Assembly (NCBI GenBank): GCA_021202305.1
Contig: JAJQDG010000029.1
Span: 1 to 7,864, forward strand
DNA from: Candidatus Gastranaerophilales bacterium
GTDB lineage: Bacteria; Cyanobacteriota; Vampirovibrionia; Gastranaerophilales; Gastranaerophilaceae
Direction: 5' to 3'
Length of the DNA stretch: 7,864 nt
How positions within the stretch are numbered: the stretch's first letter is position 1; each line of letters starts with the position of its first letter. Under the pieces are notes generated by a model. The model worked only from the letters and a program-made list of their open reading frames with translations, was not told the origin of the DNA and did not search any database. This document shows positions 1-6,341 of the stretch, one piece after another. The position numbers were made by a program, and so were the translations under genes.

Positions 1-787
1 TATCTGTTTTTGGAGTTTTATCTTTTTTCTTATTTTTGCCAAATAAAATATTTAAAACATAGGGGGTTAAAGCAATTGTTATGCTTGCCTTTAGCGGAGA
101 AACACCCATATCCGGAAATTTTTTGTACGCGGTTTTAAAAGCATCTCCAAGTGTGCTTTTTAATTTCTTGGCAGTGCCGCTTTTTGTTGTGTATTCAATA
201 AGTTCATCATTTGTCAATTCTCTTACATATTCGGCATTTTTTATATATTTAGTCGGATTAGAAGTTTCAAAACTGTCTGTTATTTTGTTAACCGCTTTTG
301 AGCAGGGACCTAAAATTAAATTGGAAATAATAAATCCGGCGCCTGCGGAAACTGCATTTTTGGTAGCGGACATTTGTTTATCTTCTTTTTCGGCACCGGG
401 CATTGCAAGAACACAAATAGGTTTTAACATACCTGCAACAACCAGTGCAACTATGGCTTCATAAAAGGCTTCGTTTTCGTTAACGCTTTTTAAAACTTTA
501 TCGAACCAGCCTGCGCCGCCCATTTTTTTTGCCCATTCGGATACATTTGAAAAATCCGAACCGCTAAGGGCTTCTTTAGCTATTTTTGTAACAAGTCTCG
601 GATCGCCCGTAAATGAAATATCCCCTGAACGCTCAGACCCGCTCAGGCTTGTTTGCCCTGCGGGTCTGACTTGTTGCAATTCTTCTTTGTTTTTTCTGCT
701 ATACTGCTCGTTATGTTCCTTCAATCGTGTTTTGGAAGGACTTTTATATATAGAAATATCGGAATATTGCTGCTGATATACTCTCAT
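1..787 (-). CDS. Unrecognised membrane-associated protein with ISFTG motif (3' end outside window)
   Basis: An open frame of 262 codons starts at the ATG complementary to 785-787 and is still open at base 1, so the C-terminus is missing. I do not recognise a functional family. What can be seen, in order: a polar, Gln/Lys-rich N-terminus (1-40); a Ser/Gly-rich stretch encoded by a GC-rich palindrome (41-55); the motif ISFTGDPRLV (57-66); an amphipathic part containing GGAGWFDKVL; three hydrophobic segments near 110-130, 145-165 and 232-250; and a very basic KNKKKDK patch (251-257). An N-terminal ISFTG-like motif followed by hydrophobic helices recalls lineage-specific hypothetical proteins of gut Melainabacteria, but this is from memory. 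No cleavable signal peptide is visible. An in-frame ATG six codons upstream (complement of 803-805) is an alternative start; neither start has a Shine-Dalgarno sequence. The long frame and normal codon use make it a real gene. Its function is unknown. Confidence 0.75.
   Translation of the reverse strand, partial: MRVYQQQYSDISIYKSPSKTRLKEHNEQYSRKNKEELQQVRPAGQTSLSGSERSGDISFTGDPRLVTKIAKEALSGSDFSNVSEWAKKMGGAGWFDKVLKSVNENEAFYEAIVALVVAGMLKPICVLAMPGAEKEDKQMSATKNAVSAGAGFIISNLILGPCSKAVNKITDSFETSNPTKYIKNAEYVRELTNDELIEYTTKSGTAKKLKSTLGDAFKTAYKKFPDMGVSPLKASITIALTPYVLNILFGKNKKKDKTPKTD
624..669. repeat. GC-rich palindromic segment inside a coding sequence
   Basis: TCAGACCCGC (633-642) and GCGGGTCTGA (660-669) form a perfect 10-bp inverted repeat with a 17-nt loop. 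The loop can itself pair GGGC with GCCT. A second, overlapping and mutually exclusive inverted repeat pairs CCTGAACG (624-631) with CGCTCAGG (640-647) with one mismatch. Bases 623-670 are about 65% G+C by hand count, far above the surroundings. The segment keeps the reading frame of the minus-strand gene and encodes its Ser/Gly-rich linker. It resembles in-frame palindromic repeat elements known from other bacteria, but no second copy lies in this window, so its mobility is inference. Confidence 0.5.
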
Positions 788-810
788 AACAATTGTACAA
801 ATCATGTAAT

Positions 811-836
811 AAAAAAAATTTGCTAGTCCGTGGCAA
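811..836 (-). terminator. Candidate intrinsic terminator of the gshB-like gene
   Basis: On the minus strand, just after the stop codon at 843-845, TTGCCA (836-831) can pair with TAGCAA (825-820) around a 5-nt loop. This gives a 6-bp stem with one C-A mismatch, followed by A and then eight Ts (818-811). The position and T-run fit an intrinsic terminator, but the stem is short and weak. The same TTGCCA could instead serve as a -35 hexamer for the left-edge gene, with TATTAC near 806-811 as a poor -10 at a long spacing. Nothing else is seen in the 55-bp gap 788-842. Confidence 0.4.
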
Positions 837-842
837 TAAAAG

Positions 843-1811
843 TTAACATTTGACTAGAAGGCTTGCCTCTATTATTTTTTGGAGCTTGTCAAAAATAATT
901 TTTTCAAATTTTATTCCGTAAAGCGCATTTATTTCATTTATAAAAAAGCATGGACTTGTTATATTAATTTCAATAATTTTATCTTCAATGACATCCAATC
1001 CGGCTGTATATATCCCATCTTTCAGCAGTACATCGGAAATTACGGGTGCAATGGCTTTTTGTGCCGGAGTCAGGTCGCCTGAAATTAAATTTTCTTTTTT
1101 ATGTTCATTAAACTTAAAATCGTTATTCGTTGCAACTTTTGTTACTGCCTGTTCAAAAATTTCACCGCCGATAAAAATTAATCTTTTGTCTCCTTTTTCA
1201 ATTCCTTTTAAAAATTCTTGAACCATGACCTTTGTTTTACCGTCATTTGTGGCTGCATTTATTATGGCATTTATATTTTTATCTGTTTTTGAAAGATAAA
1301 AAACACCTGTCGAAAAACATTTGTTTAACGGCTTTATAATGATTTCGCCATATTCAAACAAGAACTCTTTAATAAGCGAAGGAATTGAAGTTACAATATT
1401 TTTTGGCGCAAGAGAAGGAAATTTATTTATGTACAATTTTTCGTTTATATTGCGCAATGAAGAAGGATTATTCATGCAAAGAACATTTTTTGAAACGCAG
1501 TCTAATACGTATGTTGCATTGATAAAATCAATATCTACAGGCGGATCCGGCCTTACAAATATTACCTTATAATCATTCAAAGATTGTTTTTCCGGCAAGC
1601 CGGATTTAAAAATTCCCGAATTTTTTGTTCGAACCGAATATTTAAGCGCAAAAGGGTTTCCGTTCACAAGGAATAATTCATGTTTTGTTGTTATATCAAC
1701 TGAATAACCTTCTTCAAGAAAAGTTCTGATAAGCCAAAAATCAGTAACTAAAGGGTTAAATTCAAAATATTTATATTCAATTTCATCAATTATAAATAAT
1801 ATATTTTTCAT
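843..1811 (-). CDS. gshB: Glutathione synthetase-like ATP-grasp ligase
   Basis: The 322-residue protein aligns along its whole length with bacterial GshB, which adds glycine to gamma-glutamylcysteine using ATP in the cytosol. Motifs, numbered from the chosen start: VRPDPPVD (86-93), NPSSLRNINEK (115-125), IIIKPL (157-162), GDKRLIF (207-213) and GLDVIEDKIIEINITSP (271-287). The residues corresponding to what I remember of E. coli GshB are present at the same numbers: K125, K160, R210, and the metal ligands D273, E281 and N283. The ATG at 1811 is chosen because this N-terminus (MKNILFIIDEIE) matches the family start; an in-frame ATG at 1853 would add 14 atypical residues. The usual glycine-rich ATP loop after KPL is replaced by NKCFSTG, and the catalytic loop around 226-241 lacks its glycines, so the exact substrate is uncertain. 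It is a single gene, divergent from the operon, with no gshA in view and no Shine-Dalgarno sequence. Confidence 0.8.
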   Translation of the reverse strand: MKNILFIIDEIEYKYFEFNPLVTDFWLIRTFLEEGYSVDITTKHELFLVNGNPFALKYSVRTKNSGIFKSGLPEKQSLNDYKVIFVRPDPPVDIDFINATYVLDCVSKNVLCMNNPSSLRNINEKLYINKFPSLAPKNIVTSIPSLIKEFLFEYGEIIIKPLNKCFSTGVFYLSKTDKNINAIINAATNDGKTKVMVQEFLKGIEKGDKRLIFIGGEIFEQAVTKVATNNDFKFNEHKKENLISGDLTPAQKAIAPVISDVLLKDGIYTAGLDVIEDKIIEINITSPCFFINEINALYGIKFEKIIFDKLQKIIEASLLVKC

Positions 1812-1818
1812 ACCGGAA

Positions 1819-1824
1819 ATTATA
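1819..1824 (-). promoter_or_regulatory. Candidate -10 box of the gshB-like gene
   Basis: A consensus TATAAT lies on the minus strand only 7 bases before the ATG at 1811. No good -35 sits at 16-18 bp; TTGGAA (1853-1848) is 23 bp away and TTGCAA (1841-1836) is 11 bp away. If used, transcription would start about at the initiation codon and give a leaderless mRNA. In AT-rich DNA a chance TATAAT is easy to find, so confidence is low. Confidence 0.3.
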
Positions 1825-1846
1825 ATACAAAAATCTTGCAACATCT

Positions 1847-1875
1847 TTTCCAATTTGGTAATATACGGGTATAAT
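1847..1875 (+). promoter_or_regulatory. Sigma-70-type promoter of the TPR-lysC-ldpA-tilS operon
   Basis: TTTCCA (1847-1852, 4 of 6 matches to TTGACA) and a perfect TATAAT (1870-1875) are separated by exactly 17 bp. Transcription would begin near 1882, leaving a leader of about 28 nt before the ATG at 1910. The six plus-strand genes downstream have no gap larger than 16 bp, so this is the only good promoter site I see for them. The -35 overlaps the upstream region of the divergent gshB-like gene. GGGTA (1867-1871) and TACCC (1892-1896) flank the -10 and start region as a short inverted repeat, too weak to call an operator. Confidence 0.55.
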
Positions 1876-1909
1876 TAACAGGTTACGGATTTACCCTCGG
1901 GAATTGCTT

Positions 1910-2941
1910 ATGTTTGATGATTTAATGAAAAAAATTAATGAAAACCCTGACAATCTTGATAATTACAGGGCGCTTGCCGATTTTTATATTTCGAAAAAAG
2001 ATTGGAATAAGGCACTTTTAGCCTATGAAGAAATTTTAAAAAGAAATGAAGGCGATATTCAAGCGCTTTTAAATTCCGGCAGCTTAATGTTTTATAAGCA
2101 TTGTTACAATAAATCGATAGAACTTTATAAAAAAGGTATTCAAATAGAACCTGAAAATTCACTCTTGCATTACAATTTAGGCAATGTTTACGCCGAAATG
2201 AATAATTTTAACGATGCGCTTCTTGAATACAACAGCGCTGTCAAAAACGGGATGAAAAATGCTCAAATCTATAATGCGCTCGGCATTTTGTATTCAGACA
2301 ACGGAAAGTATTCCGATTCTAAAGCATGCTTTACAAAAACAATGAAGTTAGAGCCGGAAAACCCTGAATATCTTGCAAATTTCGGAACGCTGTGCCAGAG
2401 AATGGAAGATGTTGATACTGCTGAAGAATTGTTATTGAAATCTTTTGAATTAAAGCAAAATCCTCAGGTTTCTCTTGCACTTGCAAATTTATATGTGCAA
2501 ACGGGCAAAAAGCAAAAAGCAGAAGAATATTTTGTAAAAACTCTTGATATAAAGCCCGATTATTATTCAGCCTGGGTTTGCAGGGCAATTTTTTGCGCTG
2601 ATGAAAAAGATTTTGATTCTTCAATAAAATATTATAAAAACGCAATTGAAATAGAGCCGAAAAAGCCGAATGCTTATACCCTTCTGGCGCATTTATTGTC
2701 GGGAGAAAAAAGATATAACGAAGCGATTGATGTGTATAAAAAAGCGCTTGATTTTGCTGAAAATAAAACCATGCTCTATGTTTTTATCGCAAATGCCTAC
2801 ATGTTTGAATCCGATATGAAAAACGCCATAAATTATTACCGGCTTGCAATGAAAGAAACAAAAGATAACGCTGAAATTATCCTTATTTACATCGATATTA
2901 TGAGCGAATTTATTGAGGATAAAATCAAAAATGCAGCGTGA
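1910..2941 (+). CDS. Tetratricopeptide (TPR) repeat protein, nine repeats
   Basis: This 343-residue soluble protein is almost entirely TPR units of about 34 residues: 14-48, 49-82, 83-116, 117-150, 151-184, 185-217, 218-251, 252-285 and 286-319, followed by a short acidic/hydrophobic tail. The repeats show the usual W/L-G-Y-A-A-P pattern, for example the LHYNLGNVYAEMNNFNDAL stretch of repeat 3. TPR arrays form superhelical scaffolds that bind peptides or partner proteins, so no enzymatic role is expected. There is no signal peptide or membrane helix, so a cytosolic place is likely. The ATG at 1910 is preferred over an in-frame TTG at 1904; upstream GGGAA is at best a weak ribosome site. It is the first gene of the operon. 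Its stop overlaps the start of the membrane-protein gene by 11 bp, suggesting translational coupling. The specific partner is unknown. Confidence 0.9.
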   Translation: MFDDLMKKINENPDNLDNYRALADFYISKKDWNKALLAYEEILKRNEGDIQALLNSGSLMFYKHCYNKSIELYKKGIQIEPENSLLHYNLGNVYAEMNNFNDALLEYNSAVKNGMKNAQIYNALGILYSDNGKYSDSKACFTKTMKLEPENPEYLANFGTLCQRMEDVDTAEELLLKSFELKQNPQVSLALANLYVQTGKKQKAEEYFVKTLDIKPDYYSAWVCRAIFCADEKDFDSSIKYYKNAIEIEPKKPNAYTLLAHLLSGEKRYNEAIDVYKKALDFAENKTMLYVFIANAYMFESDMKNAINYYRLAMKETKDNAEIILIYIDIMSEFIEDKIKNAA

Positions 2942-3344
2942 AAATAGTATCACCCCCTTAGAAAGGTTTTTATCCGCAGGCTCTTATTTGACACTGGGCG
3001 TAATCGGGATGATCTGGTTTATAATCAATGCATTTTTATTCAGGCGGGCAAATTCAAAATATCTTGTTCTTAATTTAGTGCAATCCTTTATAATATGCAT
3101 AATTTTTTCGATTATCAGCCTTTCTTACAGTATTTTTATAGGAATACTGATAAATCTGCCCTTAATAGGCAAATTCTTTTTAAAAATGCACATTCTTTTG
3201 TTTTCAGCACCTATTTTTGCTACAATGTCTTTTATTAATTACGTGATTTTGCTTTTTCTTATTTACCTGTCTTTCATTTCGATTTTCGGCAAACTGCCTT
3301 ATGTTCCCTTTGTAACAGATATTGCAAAAAAAATGTACAGTTAG
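2931..3344 (+). CDS. Small membrane protein, Tic20/DUF4870-like
   Basis: The 137-residue protein has a short polar N-terminus (MQRENSITPLERFLSAGSY), then hydrophobic segments at about 16-36, 47-78 (possibly two helices) and 87-119, and ends with GKLPYVPFVTDIAKKMYS. The order fits my memory of the Tic20-like/DUF4870 pattern: ER-L-A-SY, then G-IW, a basic RRANSKY loop, QS in the next helix, and a C-terminal 'lP.v.dia' segment. In plants Tic20 is part of the chloroplast inner-envelope protein import channel; bacterial members have no settled function. The ATG at 2931 is chosen because GAGG (2915-2918) lies 12 bases upstream; a TTG at 2913 would add six residues. The gene overlaps the preceding TPR gene by 11 bp and is followed after 16 bp by a second TPR gene. 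Being an integral membrane protein is secure; the family call is moderate. Confidence 0.7.
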   Translation: MQRENSITPLERFLSAGSYLTLGVIGMIWFIINAFLFRRANSKYLVLNLVQSFIICIIFSIISLSYSIFIGILINLPLIGKFFLKMHILLFSAPIFATMSFINYVILLFLIYLSFISIFGKLPYVPFVTDIAKKMYS

Positions 3345-3360
3345 CTTATTGTATAGTATC

Positions 3361-5073
3361 ATGCCTTATATGTTTGATTTTATAAAAACACTGTTTAAAA
3401 AAATTAACAAACTGGACGATTACGTCAATAAATACAAAGAAAATGCGCTTGAAGTTTCCATGCCCGTTTATGCCTATATAAATTGGGGTATAAAACTTCT
3501 TGATGAAGGAAAAAATGACGATGCTATTTCAATGTTTGAAAAAAGCATTCAAATGCCCTACGCAAATTCAAATTCATACATGAATCTGGGGATAGCTCAG
3601 GCAAAAAAGGGTGATTTTGAACAGGCGCTTAAATCTTTTAAGCGCGCACTTGAATTAGACTTAGAAAATGTAAAAGCTTATCAGATGATAGGTTCTATTT
3701 ATTGCGAATTAAATAAAACAAAAGAAGCCGAACATGCCTTTTCCACGGCTTTAAAAATTTCCCCCAGAGAACCCGCGATATACATAAACAGAGCAATATT
3801 TTTTGCAAAAAACGGAAGAACAAAAGAGGCGCACTCGGATTTTCGAACGGCATGTTTTCTAAACCCCGTAAATGCTCAAAGCTGGTATCTGTGGGGCGTA
3901 CTTTGTTCACAATGCAAAGATTTTAAAGGTGCTGAAGAACGCTTAAAAAAAGCCGCCGCCATACAGCCCTTTCATCCCGATGCATATTATCATCTGGCAT
4001 CAGTTTCTTTTATAACAAAAAATTATAAAAATGCGATAAAATACGCAAAAAAATCAATAGCAATTAATCCAAAAAAGCTCGAAGCGCACATTGCTTTGGC
4101 TGAAAGCTGGCTTCAATTAAAAAAAGAAAAAGAATGTTTTGCATCCTTTGATAATGCAAAAAATGAATGTGTTTTAAATTCGCAATTTTATTATTCGCTC
4201 GGGGCGGCGTATCAATTTTTTAAAAAATGGGAATGTTCTTTTGAGCCGTTAAATAAAGCAAAGGAATTAGATGATAAAAATCCTTTTATATTTTTTGCAC
4301 TCTCCGTTTCGTATTTAAAAACCGATAAAGAAGACGATGCCTGCAAAATGCTTGAAAAAGCGGTTGAATTAAAACCCGATTTTACATCCGCGCTTTATAA
4401 TTTGGGGCAGTATCATTTTAAAAGAAAAAACTATGCTATGGCGGCTGAATACTTTAAAAAAGCACTGAATACAAATATTTCGGCAAGACACATATATATC
4501 AATATTGCAAATTGCTATGAATTAAACGGCGATAAAGAAAATGCCGTTAATGCCTGGAAGAAGGCAGCGGAATACAACCCTGAAAATAATGATGTGAAAA
4601 TACGTCTTGCGGCAGCATATCTGAATTCCGGAGATAAAATGGGCGCCATGCGCAAAATCAGGAGTGTGTACAAAGAAAATAAAAATAATACAAAAGTACT
4701 TTTAATGTACGGAGTTTTGCTTCTTGAAGAAGGTCAATACTTTGATGCGCTTGAAAAGTTTAATATGGCGCTTGAAATTGATAAAGATTTTAATTTTGCA
4801 AAGTATGCAAAGATAGAATGTTTAATCAAAATGGGCAAAACGGAAGATGCCGAAAAAGAGCTGAAAGATGATAATATAAAAGAAAAAGAGGATACCTGTT
4901 TTTTAAGAGCGCTTTTAAATAAAGAGTACATTGAAAAAGATAACAGGAGCGATTTAATTGAGCCTACTATACAAATTTGTGATAAAATAATCTCACAAAA
5001 TAAGGAATTGCATTTTGAAACTGAAAGATTTATAAATCTCAGAGAAGAATTGATAAAAATGAAGGAAAATTAA
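3361..5073 (+). CDS. Large tetratricopeptide (TPR) repeat protein, 13 full repeats plus one partial
   Basis: This 570-residue protein has an N-terminal basic amphipathic part (1-34). It continues with thirteen consecutive units of exactly 34 residues from 35 to 476, a shortened fourteenth (477-505), and a charged helical tail (506-570). Unit 2 (69-102) is a textbook TPR, with NLG, A and a P/E-type ending. There is no signal peptide or transmembrane helix. The regular superhelix implies a protein-binding scaffold; the partner is unknown. The ATG at 3361 is the first after the previous stop. An in-frame ATG at 3370 gives MFDFIKTLFKKIN, which resembles the MFDDLMKKIN start of the other TPR protein and may be the true start. 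A TTG at 3322 would overlap the upstream gene. No start has a clear ribosome site. The lysC gene begins 3 bp after its stop codon. Confidence 0.9.
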   Translation: MPYMFDFIKTLFKKINKLDDYVNKYKENALEVSMPVYAYINWGIKLLDEGKNDDAISMFEKSIQMPYANSNSYMNLGIAQAKKGDFEQALKSFKRALELDLENVKAYQMIGSIYCELNKTKEAEHAFSTALKISPREPAIYINRAIFFAKNGRTKEAHSDFRTACFLNPVNAQSWYLWGVLCSQCKDFKGAEERLKKAAAIQPFHPDAYYHLASVSFITKNYKNAIKYAKKSIAINPKKLEAHIALAESWLQLKKEKECFASFDNAKNECVLNSQFYYSLGAAYQFFKKWECSFEPLNKAKELDDKNPFIFFALSVSYLKTDKEDDACKMLEKAVELKPDFTSALYNLGQYHFKRKNYAMAAEYFKKALNTNISARHIYINIANCYELNGDKENAVNAWKKAAEYNPENNDVKIRLAAAYLNSGDKMGAMRKIRSVYKENKNNTKVLLMYGVLLLEEGQYFDALEKFNMALEIDKDFNFAKYAKIECLIKMGKTEDAEKELKDDNIKEKEDTCFLRALLNKEYIEKDNRSDLIEPTIQICDKIISQNKELHFETERFINLREELIKMKEN

Positions 5074-5076
5074 CTG

Positions 5077-6336
5077 ATGTCTATCATAGTTCAAAAATTC
5101 GGCGGCACGTCGCTTGCGGATATTGACAAAATTAAAAATGTTGCAAATGCCGTTGTCAGAGAGAAAAAACTTGGAAATGACGTTATTGTTGTTGTTTCTG
5201 CAATGGGACATACAACCGATAATCTGATTAAACTGGCTCATAAAATATCAGACCACCCTTCAGAGCGCGAAATGGATATGTTAATGTCAACGGGCGAACA
5301 AATTTCCATTGCGCTTTTAACCATGGCAATCCATGAACTGGGTTACAGCGCTGTTTCAATGACGGGCGCGCAGGTTGGAATTTTAACCGAGGAAACATTT
5401 TCAAAAGCGAGAATTGTTGATATCAAAACAGATAAATTATCGGAACATATAAAAAACGGCGAAATAGTAATAGTTGCAGGTTTTCAAGGCGTAACAAAAC
5501 AGGGTGAAATCACAACGCTCGGAAGGGGCGGCTCCGATACTTCAGCGGTTGCAATTGCTGCAAAATTGCAGGTTGAAAGGTGTGATATATATTCGGATGT
5601 TGAAGGTATTTATACTACAGACCCGCGCGTAGTGCCTACTGCAAAAAAATTAAAGAAAATTTCTTATGAAGAAATGCTGGAATTGGCAAGAGTAGGTGCG
5701 AACGTTTTACACCCCCGTTCGGTTGAAACGGCAAAACAATTTCAGGTGCCTATGCGCCTTAGAAGCTCTTTTAATTTAGATGATTTGGGAACACTTGTAA
5801 TAGGAGTAGAAAACATGGAAATATATAAACCCGTAACCGGTCTTGCCTGTGATAAATCTCAGGTGCGCGTAGTAATATGCGATGTTCCGGATAGACCGGG
5901 GAACGCGAGCAAGCTTTTTTCACTGCTTGCAAAATATGAACTTTCCGTTGATATGATTATCCAGTCGTATGCAAGACATGTAAGCAATACGAATGATATT
6001 GCTTTTACTATAGACAAAGATGACCTTGCCAAATTTGTTTCGGTCGAAAATGAAATAAGTTCAATTTTAAATCCGTCAAATATCCATATTGATGAAGATA
6101 TAGCAAAAGTTTCAATAGTCGGCGCCGGCATGATTGACCGCCCCGGGATTGCGGCGCAAATGTTTGAAACGCTTGCAAAAGAGGGCATAAATATTAAAAT
6201 GATTTCAACTTCGGAAATAAAAATCAGCTGTCTGGTTGAAAAAATGCACGCAAAACAAGCAACGGAAGCACTTTGCAGGTGTTTTGAGCTTGACGGTTCA
6301 AATGTGGCGCTTGTCCACGGTACATTGCCGGATTAA
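5077..6336 (+). CDS. lysC: Aspartokinase (aspartate kinase, EC 2.7.2.4)
   Basis: The 419-residue protein phosphorylates aspartate, the first step towards lysine, threonine, methionine and diaminopimelate for the cell wall. The kinase domain (about 1-230) shows KFGGTS (7-12), SAMGHTTDNL (41-50), STGEQ (71-75), GFQG (135-138), TTLGRGGSDTSA (146-157) and SDVEGIYTTDPR (173-184). Two ACT domains follow, each with DRPG (272-275 and 354-357), as expected for allosteric control by pathway amino acids. Length and layout match monofunctional LysC enzymes of about 400-420 residues; as I recall, some cyanobacterial aspartokinases are longer, with four ACT domains. The ATG has a ribosome site AAGGAA (5062-5067) at 9 nt. 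No lysine riboswitch can precede it, since the upstream TPR gene ends 3 bp before. An internal start at codon 247 with a strong ribosome site is described separately. Confidence 0.97.
   Translation: MSIIVQKFGGTSLADIDKIKNVANAVVREKKLGNDVIVVVSAMGHTTDNLIKLAHKISDHPSEREMDMLMSTGEQISIALLTMAIHELGYSAVSMTGAQVGILTEETFSKARIVDIKTDKLSEHIKNGEIVIVAGFQGVTKQGEITTLGRGGSDTSAVAIAAKLQVERCDIYSDVEGIYTTDPRVVPTAKKLKKISYEEMLELARVGANVLHPRSVETAKQFQVPMRLRSSFNLDDLGTLVIGVENMEIYKPVTGLACDKSQVRVVICDVPDRPGNASKLFSLLAKYELSVDMIIQSYARHVSNTNDIAFTIDKDDLAKFVSVENEISSILNPSNIHIDEDIAKVSIVGAGMIDRPGIAAQMFETLAKEGINIKMISTSEIKISCLVEKMHAKQATEALCRCFELDGSNVALVHGTLPD
5802..5806 (+). promoter_or_regulatory. Strong internal Shine-Dalgarno sequence within lysC
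   Basis: AGGAG lies 8 nt before an in-frame ATG at 5815-5817. It is the best ribosome site noticed in the window, in a region where most annotated starts have weak or none. The codons concerned (IGVEN) sit in the linker between the kinase and regulatory domains. Confidence 0.55.
5815..6336 (+). other. Predicted internal translation product of lysC (regulatory beta subunit)
   Basis: Initiation at Met247 of LysC would yield a 173-residue protein containing only the two ACT domains. In Bacillus aspartokinase II and Corynebacterium LysC, the small beta subunit is made in the same way from an in-frame start close to codon 246-250, and the enzyme is an alpha2-beta2 complex. The start position here falls in the same place and has its own AGGAG site. 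That it is used is inference, though supported by family precedent. Confidence 0.5.
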
Positions 6337-6341
6337 AATCA

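Noticed and set aside
81..464. Plus-strand open frame of 127 codons opposite the left-edge gene
   Set aside because: It is antisense to a longer minus-strand frame with normal codon use and hydrophobic and motif structure; it has no ribosome site and is a shadow.
1867..1896. Inverted repeat GGGTA/TACCC around the -10 and start region as an operator
   Set aside because: Only 5 bp per arm with a 20-bp spacing; this is expected by chance in a 98-bp intergenic region.
3352..3357. TATAGT as an internal promoter -10 before the large TPR gene
   Set aside because: No -35-like hexamer at 16-18 bp, and it lies in the 16-bp gap of a tight operon.
5040..5076. Lysine riboswitch before lysC
   Set aside because: Only 3 bp separate lysC from the upstream coding sequence, and no space exists for the leader of roughly 170-200 nt that such riboswitches need.
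5859..6188. Minus-strand open frame inside lysC
   Set aside because: It is antisense to the well-conserved ACT-domain region of aspartokinase, is Ser/Ile-rich in the way typical of antisense frames, and has no regulatory signals.
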